Shown here: positions 1 to 5,845 of the stretch, one piece after another
Position numbering within the stretch: position 1 is the first letter of the stretch
Layout of the letters: each line of letters starts with the position of its first letter
Assembly (NCBI GenBank): GCA_947381875.1
Contig: CANCXY010000204.1
Location: forward strand, 1-6,048
DNA: 6,048 nt
Reading direction: 5' to 3'
Origin: an uncultured Clostridia bacterium
Lineage (GTDB): Bacteria; Bacillota; Clostridia; Oscillospirales; Ruminococcaceae
Made by a program: the position numbers and the translations under genes
Notes under the pieces: model-generated
Seen by the model: the letters and a program-made list of their open reading frames with translations, nothing else
Databases searched by the model: none
Told to the model about the DNA's origin: nothing

Positions 1-5
1 CTGGC

Positions 6-49
6 GGATTCCAAAGGCGGAGCCTTTGGGCCGTTTGGGCGCAGCCCAA
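6..49. repeat. Two-hairpin palindromic repeat, copy 1
   Basis: Two hairpins lie back to back. The first pairs CCAAAGGC (11-18) with GCCTTTGG (22-29) around a GGA loop. The second pairs TTGGGC (35-40) with GCCCAA (44-49) around a GCA loop. The flank GGATTCC (6-12) and both hairpins recur in inverted orientation at 2122-2169 with compensating changes in the stems. This suggests a dispersed REP-like module, or a conserved 3'-end RNA structure, rather than chance. It lies in the tail of a gene outside the window, just before an intrinsic terminator. The true left end of the unit may lie beyond position 1. Confidence 0.65.
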
Positions 50-66
50 CATTCTATCGTGCTTTT

Positions 67-96
67 TGTCCCCGGCGAAAGCCGGGGACATTTTTT
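67..96 (+). terminator. Intrinsic terminator of an upstream off-window gene
   Basis: A perfect 10-bp stem, TGTCCCCGGC (67-76) with GCCGGGGACA (81-90), is closed by a GAAA tetraloop and followed at once by six T residues (91-96). This is the classic rho-independent form on the plus strand. The other strand has five T after the stem, so weak action in both directions is possible. It separates the first sigma operon from whatever plus-strand gene lies to the left. Confidence 0.9.
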
Positions 97-123
97 GGGT
101 TTTGTGTAACAATCCTATAGAAT
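95..123 (+). promoter_or_regulatory. Weak candidate promoter for the first sigma operon
   Basis: TAGAAT (118-123) matches the -10 consensus at five of six bases. It lies 17 bp after TTGGGT (95-100), which matches -35 only in its TTG. The -35 box overlaps the terminator T tract. Many ECF genes drive themselves from AAC/CGTC-type promoters: TGTAAC at 105-110 could be such a -35, but I see no CGTC-like -10 at 16-17 bp. Transcription must begin somewhere between the terminator and about 165 if the leader structures are transcribed. Confidence 0.25.
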
Positions 124-168
124 ATGCCACTAATGGGGCAGGAAGGAATCGTTGAGGCTGTCTCCCTG

Positions 169-241
169 CCTCCGGCGGGAAAACATGCAAAGGACTTCAA
201 AGGGGTTTGCAATTTCTTCCCCGCCGGAGGCGGGGAAGAAA
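169..241 (+). promoter_or_regulatory. Structured leader with two mutually exclusive pairings
   Basis: A local hairpin pairs 213-225 with 229-241: 13 perfect base pairs around a GGA loop, core CTTCCCCGCC. An upstream segment, CCTCCGGCGGG (169-179), is the perfect complement of 220-230, which covers the loop side and part of both arms of that hairpin. The two pairings cannot form together. The hairpin ends 6 nt before the purine-rich ribosome site (248-258) of the sigma gene. No T run follows it, so it is not an ordinary terminator. It may control translation, or it may be a palindromic DNA repeat. No known riboswitch class is recognised. Confidence 0.45.
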
Positions 242-265
242 CAATACAGGAAAGGGGGCGGCGGC

Positions 266-772
266 GTGCGGGAAACGATGGAAGAAATCTTCAACCTGTA
301 TTATCGGGACGTATATTCCTATCTGTACAGCATTTGTCGGGACGCGGCACTGGCCGAGGACCTCGCCTCCGAAACCTTTTTAGAGGCCCTGCGCACCGCC
401 GCTTTGTTCCGGGGCGAGGCGGACATCAAAACGTGGCTTTTCACTATTGCCCGCCGCCGGTGGTTTTCGCACCTGCGGCAGAAAAAGCGGTGCTTGCCTG
501 CTGCGCAGTCCCTTTCAGAGTGGCTGGCTGACAGCGGGCCGGACGTGGCCGAACACACCGAAACGCGCGCACTGGCTGCGCGTGCCGCCGAGCTTTTGCG
601 ACGGGAGCCGGATCGCACACGCGGCATTGTAAACATGCGCGTGCAGGGGTATTCATTTTATGAGATCGGCGTGAAATTCGGCGTTTCGGAAAATTCTGCG
701 CGTGTGATTGACTTCCGCGCCAGGGCAAAAATACGCAACCTGCTCAAAGAGGAGGGGTTCTGGGATGAATGA
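266..772 (+). CDS. ECF-type sigma-70 family RNA polymerase sigma factor (first system)
   Basis: It directs RNA polymerase core to a small set of promoters. The 168-residue size is typical of ECF factors, which keep only regions 2 and 4. Region 2 spans about residues 6-75: AEDLASETFLEAL (30-42) is the core-binding helix, and DIKTWLFTIARRRW (53-66) fits regions 2.3/2.4 for -10 melting. Region 4 spans about 105-162, with a helix-turn-helix at about 129-153 (YSFYEIGVKFGVSENSAR, then RARAKIR) for -35 contact. I chose GTG 266 because AGGAAAGGGGG (248-258) sits 7 nt upstream; ATG 278 is a close alternative that removes four residues. In-frame starts at 152 and 185 would add residues unlike any sigma factor and run through the leader hairpin. 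Its end overlaps the next gene, its probable anti-sigma. The promoter target is unknown. Confidence 0.9.
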   Translation: MRETMEEIFNLYYRDVYSYLYSICRDAALAEDLASETFLEALRTAALFRGEADIKTWLFTIARRRWFSHLRQKKRCLPAAQSLSEWLADSGPDVAEHTETRALAARAAELLRREPDRTRGIVNMRVQGYSFYEIGVKFGVSENSARVIDFRARAKIRNLLKEEGFWDE

Positions 773-2111
773 AATCAGCTGCAATATCTGTCAGGATTTG
801 ATGCCATTGGTACGGGATGGCATTGCCAGCGAGGAGAGCCGGGAGGCCGTGCAGCGCCATACCGCCAACTGCGCGGCGTGCGCGGCGCTCATGGGGGATG
901 AAACACCCCCGCCCGCCGCAAACGGGGAACGCGCGTTTCGGAAACTGCGGCAGCATTCCCGCCTGCTGGCCGCTTTAGGGTTGCTGTTCTGCGTGTTTTT
1001 CAGCGTAGAAATGACGGCCACCGAGAATATGTTTTACAATATTTTGTTGATGCCGTTTATCGGCGCGCTGGGATACGGCGTGTTCCGCGGCAAGGTGCTG
1101 TATAAGCTGCCGCTGGTTATCTTCCTCACGCACACGGCTGTGGAGGTTGTGAAAAAGGCGCAGGCTGCCGAAGCGCTTGATATGTATACCGTTGTATATA
1201 TGTCGGTGATCTACAGCCTGCTGGCCTTTGTGGGCGCGCTGATTGCCTGGCTGGTCGCCGGGGCGTTCAGCAAAACCCCGGATAAGGATAAAAAAGGCAG
1301 GGCCATCGCGCTTATCATCGCCGCCGTGCTGACAATCGGTGTGGGTGTATTCTCCAACGGACTAGTGGGCAACCCCATCTCGCAGCGGCTTGCGGAAAAC
1401 GCCGCGCGGGAACATCTGAAAACGCACTATGCCGGTACGGATTATGTGCTTGAGAATGTCGCCTACACCTTTATAACCCACAGCTACCTCGCGCATATCA
1501 CCGCGCCGGGCAGCACCGACCGGTATTTCACGCTCTGGCTGGACGGCCTTGGCCACGTCCGGCGCGACGATTATACTTCCATGGTCGCGGAAGGAGGCAC
1601 CACCGCCCGCCGCCTGGACAGCGCATACCGCGCGCTGTCGGACGCGGTATGGGAGAGCGACGCCCTCCCCTTTGAAACCCATCTTGCGTTTGGCGACCTG
1701 GAATTTCTGCCGCGCGGCCAGGAGATCGGCTGGGACGGCCCCATTTACGGCATCGATCAAACGACGCTTACGCCGGACGCCCTGTATGACATTCCCCAGT
1801 TGGGCGCACAGGCAGGGCATTTGACCGTCTATATAGACGACGAAACCGTGACCGCCGAACGCGCGGCGGAACTGCTTTTAGAAATCAAGCGCCTGATGGA
1901 CGCGGGCGGCGTACCGTTCTACGCCATCGACCTGACCCTGCAATACCCCCGTCCCGAAAACGGCACGCGCCCGGAAGGCAGCATTGACACAAAAGATTTC
2001 CTCTGCGCCGACATTTACCCGGACGGCCTCGCCGATCGCGTGCGGGCATCCGACGCCGCCGTGCAAGCCTTTTACGGCATCATGGACGCGGAAAAACAGC
2101 GCGGCGAATAA
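765..2111 (+). CDS. Membrane zinc-finger anti-sigma factor with large extracytoplasmic domain
   Basis: This 448-residue protein probably binds and silences the sigma factor encoded just upstream. Residues 1-45 carry an anti-sigma zinc finger: C6, C9, then H32-x3-C36-x2-C39 (HTANCAAC), as in zf-HC2/ZAS domains. Five hydrophobic spans follow at about 66-82, 88-107, 112-129, 143-167 and 180-200. An odd number places the finger inside and residues 201-448 outside. The outside part begins with a pattern (AREHLKTHY, then YVLENVAYTF and DRYFTLWLD) that reminds me of YfjL-like domains of Firmicutes; this is inference. AGAGGAGGGG (748-757) lies 7 nt before ATG 765. The start overlaps the sigma stop (ATGAATGA, 765-772), so the two are translationally coupled. 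The stop codon lies in the loop of a small GC hairpin (2101-2117). No ligand can be inferred. Confidence 0.85.
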   Translation: MNEISCNICQDLMPLVRDGIASEESREAVQRHTANCAACAALMGDETPPPAANGERAFRKLRQHSRLLAALGLLFCVFFSVEMTATENMFYNILLMPFIGALGYGVFRGKVLYKLPLVIFLTHTAVEVVKKAQAAEALDMYTVVYMSVIYSLLAFVGALIAWLVAGAFSKTPDKDKKGRAIALIIAAVLTIGVGVFSNGLVGNPISQRLAENAAREHLKTHYAGTDYVLENVAYTFITHSYLAHITAPGSTDRYFTLWLDGLGHVRRDDYTSMVAEGGTTARRLDSAYRALSDAVWESDALPFETHLAFGDLEFLPRGQEIGWDGPIYGIDQTTLTPDALYDIPQLGAQAGHLTVYIDDETVTAERAAELLLEIKRLMDAGGVPFYAIDLTLQYPRPENGTRPEGSIDTKDFLCADIYPDGLADRVRASDAAVQAFYGIMDAEKQRGE

Positions 2112-2189
2112 CGCCGCGCTGCCGGGCTGCCGCCCGGACCTGCCCAAAGGGCGCCGCCCTTTGGAATCCTGCGGCCTTTGGAAAAGGCC
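2101..2189. repeat. Chain of four hairpins, including inverted repeat copy 2
   Basis: Four hairpins follow one another from the end of the anti-sigma gene. GCGGCG (2101-2106) pairs with CGCCGC (2112-2117), with the stop codon in the loop. CCGGGC (2122-2127) pairs with GCCCGG (2132-2137). CCAAAGGGC (2144-2152) pairs with GCCCTTTGG (2156-2164). GGCCTTT (2173-2179) pairs with AAAGGCC (2183-2189). Read on the minus strand, 2169 down to 2122 reproduces the layout of 6-49: the same GGATTCC flank and the same two-hairpin order, with stem changes that compensate. None has a T tract after it, so these are not terminators themselves. Confidence 0.65.
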
Positions 2190-2226
2190 GGCGAAACTTT
2201 TACATGCTCCCCGTTGATTATTGCTC

Positions 2227-2262
2227 AACCGTCTGCCATTCCTGCCGGCAGGCGGTTTTTTT
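2227..2262 (+). terminator. Intrinsic terminator of the first sigma/anti-sigma operon
   Basis: AACCGTCTGCC (2227-2237) pairs with GGCAGGCGGTT (2247-2257) with one G-U pair and a 9-nt loop. Seven T residues (2256-2262) follow, two of which close the stem. An alternative core is the loopless palindrome CCTGCCGGCAGG (2241-2252). It lies 115 nt after the anti-sigma stop, behind the hairpin chain, and insulates the second operon from read-through. Confidence 0.85.
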
Positions 2263-2306
2263 GGGAAAATTGTTGGAGGGACTATCTTTTTTGGGCGCTG
2301 AACCGT

Positions 2307-2329
2307 TATAGTAAATAGAAAGCGCTTTC
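2307..2329 (+). promoter_or_regulatory. Candidate -10 box and cre-like palindromic operator of the second operon
   Basis: GAAAGCGCTTTC (2318-2329) is a perfect 12-bp palindrome with a central CpG-type GCGC core. It equals the inner part of the catabolite element TGAAAGCGCTTTCA, so it fits CcpA or another LacI-family regulator; only the outermost base on each side differs. TATAGT (2307-2312) matches the -10 consensus at five of six bases and ends 5 bp before the palindrome, so the operator would cover the transcription start and repress by blocking. No good -35 lies at 16-18 bp from that box. TGAACC (2299-2304) could instead be an ECF-type -35, but no clear partner is seen. Confidence 0.4.
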
Positions 2330-2369
2330 GATTGTATGGCATTTATACACTGACGGGAAAGGAGGACGC

Positions 2370-2879
2370 ATGGACAAAGACCTGCCATTGATCCGAAAAA
2401 TGCGCCAGGGCGACGCGGACGCACTGGAAGCGTTTGTGGAAAGGCATTACGCAAATATCCTGCGCTATTGCCGCGCGCACACCGATGACGCCATGCACGC
2501 CGAGGACTGCGCGCAGGAAACCTTTGTGCGGTTTTTCAGCGCCCTTCCCACCTACCGGCACTATGGCAAGGCCGCCAATTTCCTCTATGCCATCGCGGCC
2601 AACGCCTGCCGCGACCTGTTCCGCCAATCGCGGGAAACGTCGCTGGAACAACTGCCGGAAACCGCCGCCGCAGACAGCGGGCAGCTCGACACCCGGCTCA
2701 CCGTGCGCGCCGCGCTGTCCCGACTGCCGGACGAGGTGCGCGAAACAGCTATCCTCTATTTTCTCAGCGAACAGAAGCAGGCGGATATTGCCCGTATCTT
2801 AGGCATCGGCCTGCCGCTTGTCAAATACCGCGTGCGCCGCGCACGGGAGATTTTATCAAAAGAATTGGAGGGCTTATGA
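2370..2879 (+). CDS. ECF-type sigma-70 family RNA polymerase sigma factor (second system)
   Basis: This 169-residue regulator is a standard two-domain ECF sigma factor, clearly different from the one at 266-772. Region 2 covers about residues 6-88: HAEDCAQETFVRFF (43-56) is the core-binding segment, and KAANFLYAIAANACRDLFR (67-85) is region 2.3/2.4. A linker of about 25 residues leads to region 4 (112-166), beginning SRLPDEVRETAILYF (117-131). Its helix-turn-helix is QKQADIARILGIGLPLVKYR (135-154), followed by RRAREIL. AAAGGAGG (2358-2365) lies 4 nt before ATG 2370. It opens a four-gene operon, and its stop overlaps the next start by ATGA. Autoregulation is usual for such genes. A cre-like operator sits just upstream, so a nutrient signal may also feed in. 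Its target promoters are not identified. Confidence 0.92.
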   Translation: MDKDLPLIRKMRQGDADALEAFVERHYANILRYCRAHTDDAMHAEDCAQETFVRFFSALPTYRHYGKAANFLYAIAANACRDLFRQSRETSLEQLPETAAADSGQLDTRLTVRAALSRLPDEVRETAILYFLSEQKQADIARILGIGLPLVKYRVRRAREILSKELEGL

Positions 2880-3634
2880 AACAGGACAACGCCATCCGGT
2901 CAGCGCTGAAACGGCTCGACCCCGCACCGGTTTCCGGCTCCGCATTGCGCCAAACAACGCGCCGCGCCGCCGCCGCGTTCTACGCGCAGGAGGAAACGCG
3001 CAGATTGAGCCGGATGGAATTCCTCTGGCAGCAGGGCCGGTTTATTCAGAAACGGTGGTGGGTCATGCAGGCGCTGGTTCTGCTGGCGCTGATGGCCACC
3101 CTGCACCTTTCGGGCACGCCCGCGCGTTCACAGCGGTGCATGGCTCTGGCGGCGTGTGCCTTCGCGGTGCTGCTCCTGCCGGAGCTTTGGAAGAACCGCG
3201 GGACAGATGCCATGGAAGTGGAATGCGCAGCCTATTACAGCCTGCGGCAGATATACGCCGCGCGCCTGCTCCTGTGCGCGCTGGCCGATTTTTTCCTGCT
3301 CACGGCATTTTCCCTGACGGCGCTTGGCTTGGGGTGCGCCGCATGGCAGGAACTATTGATCGAATTCCTTCTCCCCTATACCGTCTCCTGCTGCATCTGT
3401 TTCCAGTGCCTGTACAGCCGCTGGCATACTACGCCCCTGTTCCCCGGCTTTTTGTGCGGGGTATGGTATCTTTTCTGGACACAGGTCGTTTTGAATGAGG
3501 CGCTGTACCGAGCCGTTTCCATGCCGCTGTGGTGCGCGCTGCTGGCGGGGGCAGCGGGGTATCTGAGCTTTTGCATCTGCCGGGGACAAAAACATATTTC
3601 AACCATTTGGGAGGCAAAACCGTTATGGAGTTAA
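2876..3634 (+). CDS. Six-span membrane protein, possible non-zinc anti-sigma or ABC partner
   Basis: I do not recognise a named family with certainty. The 252 residues begin with a charged cytoplasmic segment of about 60 residues, rich in Arg and Ala and with no Cys/His zinc motif. About six hydrophobic spans follow at 61-78, 88-104, 131-153, 160-178, 188-206 and 215-234. The segment SCCICFQC (171-178) puts four cysteines within one span. The start ATG 2876 overlaps the sigma stop (ATGA). GAATTGGAGGG (2862-2872) holds its ribosome site. The stop lies 10 bp inside the next gene. Membrane proteins with a similar 'FLWQQ..FI...WW..QALVLL' entry into the membrane sit between ECF sigma and ABC genes in other Clostridia as far as I recall. 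Inference: the N-terminal segment may bind the sigma factor, or the protein may be a second membrane half of the exporter. Confidence 0.75.
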   Translation: MKQDNAIRSALKRLDPAPVSGSALRQTTRRAAAAFYAQEETRRLSRMEFLWQQGRFIQKRWWVMQALVLLALMATLHLSGTPARSQRCMALAACAFAVLLLPELWKNRGTDAMEVECAAYYSLRQIYAARLLLCALADFFLLTAFSLTALGLGCAAWQELLIEFLLPYTVSCCICFQCLYSRWHTTPLFPGFLCGVWYLFWTQVVLNEALYRAVSMPLWCALLAGAAGYLSFCICRGQKHISTIWEAKPLWS

Positions 3635-4512
3635 AATTGACGGGATTGACAAAATCCTTTGGCGCGCTCACCGCCGTCGACCACGTTTCCTGTGTGATGA
3701 CAAGCGGCGTCTATGGGCTTTTGGGCGTGAACGGCGCGGGCAAAACTACGCTGATGCGCATACTGTGTACGCTGCTGGCCCCCAGCGGGGGCACAGCCAC
3801 CTGGGACGGCGCGGATATTTTTGCACTGGGCAGCGAATACCGGCGCATTTTGGGCTATCTGCCGCAGGATTTCGGGTTTTACCCCGATTTCACCGTAGAG
3901 GAATATCTGCTCTATATCGCCTCAATCAAGGGCCTGCGGCCGGCTGTCGCAAAGCGGAGGAGCGGGGAATTGATTGAACAGGTCGGCCTGTCCGGGGCGC
4001 GCAAAAAAAAGATGAAAAAGCTCTCCGGCGGCATGAAGCGCCGGGCGGGTATCGCACAGGCCATGCTGAACGACCCGAAAATTTTGATTTTAGACGAGCC
4101 GACGGCCGGGCTGGACCCCAACGAGCGTATCCGATTCCGCAACCTGCTCAGCGAGCTGGCCGCCGAACGCCTGGTGCTGCTCTCCACGCATATTGTATCG
4201 GATGTGGAGTATATCGCGAAGGAAATTTTGCTGATGAGGGAAGGGCGTTTCCATGCGGGCGGCACCGCCGAACAGCTTATTGCGGCTATGGGCGATAAGG
4301 TCTGGCGCGTGGCGGCGGATAAGCGCGAGGTAGATGGCTATCTGCGGCAGTATAAGGTGGCAAATATCAAGTCTGTGGGAGAGGGCGCGGTGCTGCGCGT
4401 GCTGTCGCCGACGTGCCCGGCGGAGACGGCACAAGAGGAGCCGCCCACACTGGAAGATGTGTTTCTATACTATTTTGGGGAAGGGTCAGGTGAAGGCAAT
4501 GACGCGATTTGA
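3625..4512 (+). CDS. ABC transporter ATP-binding protein
   Basis: This is the ATPase subunit of an export-type (ABC-2) transporter, working on the inner face of the membrane. All the motifs are intact in 295 residues: Walker A GVNGAGKTT (34-42), Q-loop Q81 in GYLPQDFGFYP, signature LSGGM (133-137), Walker B ILILDEP (153-159) with catalytic E158, D-loop AGLDP (161-165), and switch H189 in STHI. Residues 205-295 form the C-terminal extension common in drug, peptide or lipid exporters; TLEDVFLYYF near the end is typical. GGGAGG (3609-3614) lies 10 nt before ATG 3625, which sets this start; the frame stays open far upstream inside the previous gene but lacks sigma- or ABC-like sequence there. It overlaps its neighbours by 10 bp (left) and 14 bp (right). 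A run of eight A (4003-4010) encodes lysines before the signature. Substrate unknown. Confidence 0.93.
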   Translation: MELKLTGLTKSFGALTAVDHVSCVMTSGVYGLLGVNGAGKTTLMRILCTLLAPSGGTATWDGADIFALGSEYRRILGYLPQDFGFYPDFTVEEYLLYIASIKGLRPAVAKRRSGELIEQVGLSGARKKKMKKLSGGMKRRAGIAQAMLNDPKILILDEPTAGLDPNERIRFRNLLSELAAERLVLLSTHIVSDVEYIAKEILLMREGRFHAGGTAEQLIAAMGDKVWRVAADKREVDGYLRQYKVANIKSVGEGAVLRVLSPTCPAETAQEEPPTLEDVFLYYFGEGSGEGNDAI

Positions 4513-5734
4513 GCTGAAAAAGATATTCTCCCGCAGGCAGAACCAAATCGCGCTTTTACTGGTGTTTGCATTTGTGGTTTTTAACTGCTGGAGCGCTGTC
4601 CACGGCGTATCTTTCGTGGATGAAGCGGGGGTAACACACAACGGCCCCGGCGCGGCGGCTGGCCTGCGCGCCGCGCAGAAGGAATGGGCCGGGCCGCTGG
4701 ATACGGAAAAGCTGATGCGCGCTGTTGCGCTGAACCGGGAAATCGCCCAATCGCCCGAATACCTTTCCCTCGATGAAACACAACAGGCAATCGTTTTTGC
4801 ACGCGGGCAGGGCATATTTGAAATACGACATCTGCTGAACTACGCCTTTGCAGATACCTTTCGCGGCTATAATTACTTTGCCGCCGACGAGCTGACCCCG
4901 GAAAACGCGCCGGATTTTTACCCCAACCGCGTCCGTTTGCTGAAAGGCTATCTTTCGGGCGATGCCGCGGATACCTTTTCCGAGCAGGAAAAAGCCTATC
5001 TGATCGAACAGTATGAAGCGCTCCCTACCCCTATATTGTATGATTACACAAAAGGCTGGACACAGATCTTGACCTATGCGCAAAGCGTCGCGATGTTTAC
5101 CATGCTGCTGGCCTGTTATCTGGCGGCGGGTATTTTTTCGGGGGAGTTTTCCTGCAAAGCGGACGCCGTCTTTTTCTCGGCGGTATATGGCCGGGACCGG
5201 GCGGTTGCCGCCAAGCTGAAAGCGGGGATCTGGACGGTGACGGGCATCTATTTTTCCGCCATGCTGCTGTTTTCAGGCGTGGTGCTGGCGCTTTTAGGCG
5301 CGGATGGCTGGGCGTGCCCGGTCCAGCTTCAGCATTGGTTTTCGTTTTATAATCTCACAATGGGACAGGCGTTTCTTCTCGTCCTGTTTGGCGGATATAT
5401 CGGGTGTCTGTTCATGGCCCTTCTGACAATGTTGATTTCCGCGAAAACGCGGTCAGCGGTCACGGCTGTGCTGACGCCGCTGGCGCTGATATTTCTGTCA
5501 TCGTTTATGGCGGCGCTTGTTGGAACTTCCAACATGCCGCTGTTGGATAAGATTTTTGCCCTTCTGCCAGACCAGCTTTTACAGCTTGGGCAGGTGATCC
5601 GCTATTTCCACCTTTACACATTGGGCAGCCATGTGGTTGGCGCCCTGCCGATTTTGGTTGTTGTATATACCGCGCTGACGCTTGTTTGCGCTCCGGCTAT
5701 ATACGTTTGCTACCGCCGGCAGCAGGCGGGGTAA
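4499..5734 (+). CDS. ABC-2 type transporter permease subunit with large extracytoplasmic loop
   Basis: This is the probable membrane partner of the ATPase upstream. The 411 residues begin with a short basic segment (RFELKKIFSRR), as in many ABC-2 subunits, then a span at about 17-34. A hydrophilic stretch of about 160 residues (35-194) should lie outside the cell. Five more spans follow at about 195-214, 243-266, 289-313, 319-341 and 382-403. The segment GIFSGEFSCKADAVFFSA (211-228), followed by YGRDRAVAAKLKAG, resembles the coupling loop after the second span in this family. ATG 4499 has AGGTGAAGG (4488-4496) before it; in-frame GTG 4490 is a close alternative that adds three residues. It is the last gene of the operon, and a terminator lies 50 nt downstream. 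The outside domain could bind a peptide or cell-wall ligand, but no fold is recognised. Confidence 0.85.
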   Translation: MTRFELKKIFSRRQNQIALLLVFAFVVFNCWSAVHGVSFVDEAGVTHNGPGAAAGLRAAQKEWAGPLDTEKLMRAVALNREIAQSPEYLSLDETQQAIVFARGQGIFEIRHLLNYAFADTFRGYNYFAADELTPENAPDFYPNRVRLLKGYLSGDAADTFSEQEKAYLIEQYEALPTPILYDYTKGWTQILTYAQSVAMFTMLLACYLAAGIFSGEFSCKADAVFFSAVYGRDRAVAAKLKAGIWTVTGIYFSAMLLFSGVVLALLGADGWACPVQLQHWFSFYNLTMGQAFLLVLFGGYIGCLFMALLTMLISAKTRSAVTAVLTPLALIFLSSFMAALVGTSNMPLLDKIFALLPDQLLQLGQVIRYFHLYTLGSHVVGALPILVVVYTALTLVCAPAIYVCYRRQQAG

Positions 5735-5783
5735 GGGATGTCTTTTACCCCATTCCCAGCGCGGGCAGGTTTTTCATACAGTC

Positions 5784-5826
5784 AAGCGGGCCAATCCCTT
5801 TTCAGAGGGTCGGCCCGCTTTCTTCT
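5784..5826 (+). terminator. Intrinsic terminator of the sigma/ABC operon
   Basis: AAGCGGGCC (5784-5792) pairs perfectly with GGCCCGCTT (5812-5820). An inner stem, CCCT (5796-5799) with AGGG (5806-5809), extends it. The T-rich tract TTTCTTCT (5819-5826) follows. It lies between convergent genes. The minus strand has no T run after the stem, so it mainly serves the plus-strand operon. The rest of the 111-bp gap (5735-5845) holds only a minor GGGG/CCCC hairpin at 5834-5844. Confidence 0.82.
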
Positions 5827-5845
5827 GTTTTCAGGGGATGCCCCC

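Noticed and set aside
213..241. The leader hairpin as an intrinsic terminator
   Set aside because: The stem is strong, but ACAATACAGG follows rather than a T run, so simple termination is unlikely.
152..265. Longer N terminus for the first sigma factor (in-frame ATG at 152 or 185)
   Set aside because: The added residues do not look like region 2, no ribosome site precedes either ATG, and the stretch overlaps the palindromic leader. GTG 266 has a good ribosome site.
1362..1820. A 152-codon minus-strand frame inside the anti-sigma gene
   Set aside because: It lies fully antisense to a well-supported gene, with low-complexity composition and no recognisable motif; several similar antisense frames across the window were rejected on the same grounds.
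2153..2189. Hairpins at 2144-2164 and 2173-2189 as terminators
   Set aside because: No T tract follows either stem on the plus strand; the proper terminator with seven T lies further on at 2227-2262.
2818..3498. A 226-codon open frame on the plus strand overlapping the membrane protein
   Set aside because: It is rich in Arg, Pro and Ala, typical of a shifted frame in GC-rich DNA. It overlaps the sigma C terminus and the membrane gene, and it has no ribosome site or domain.
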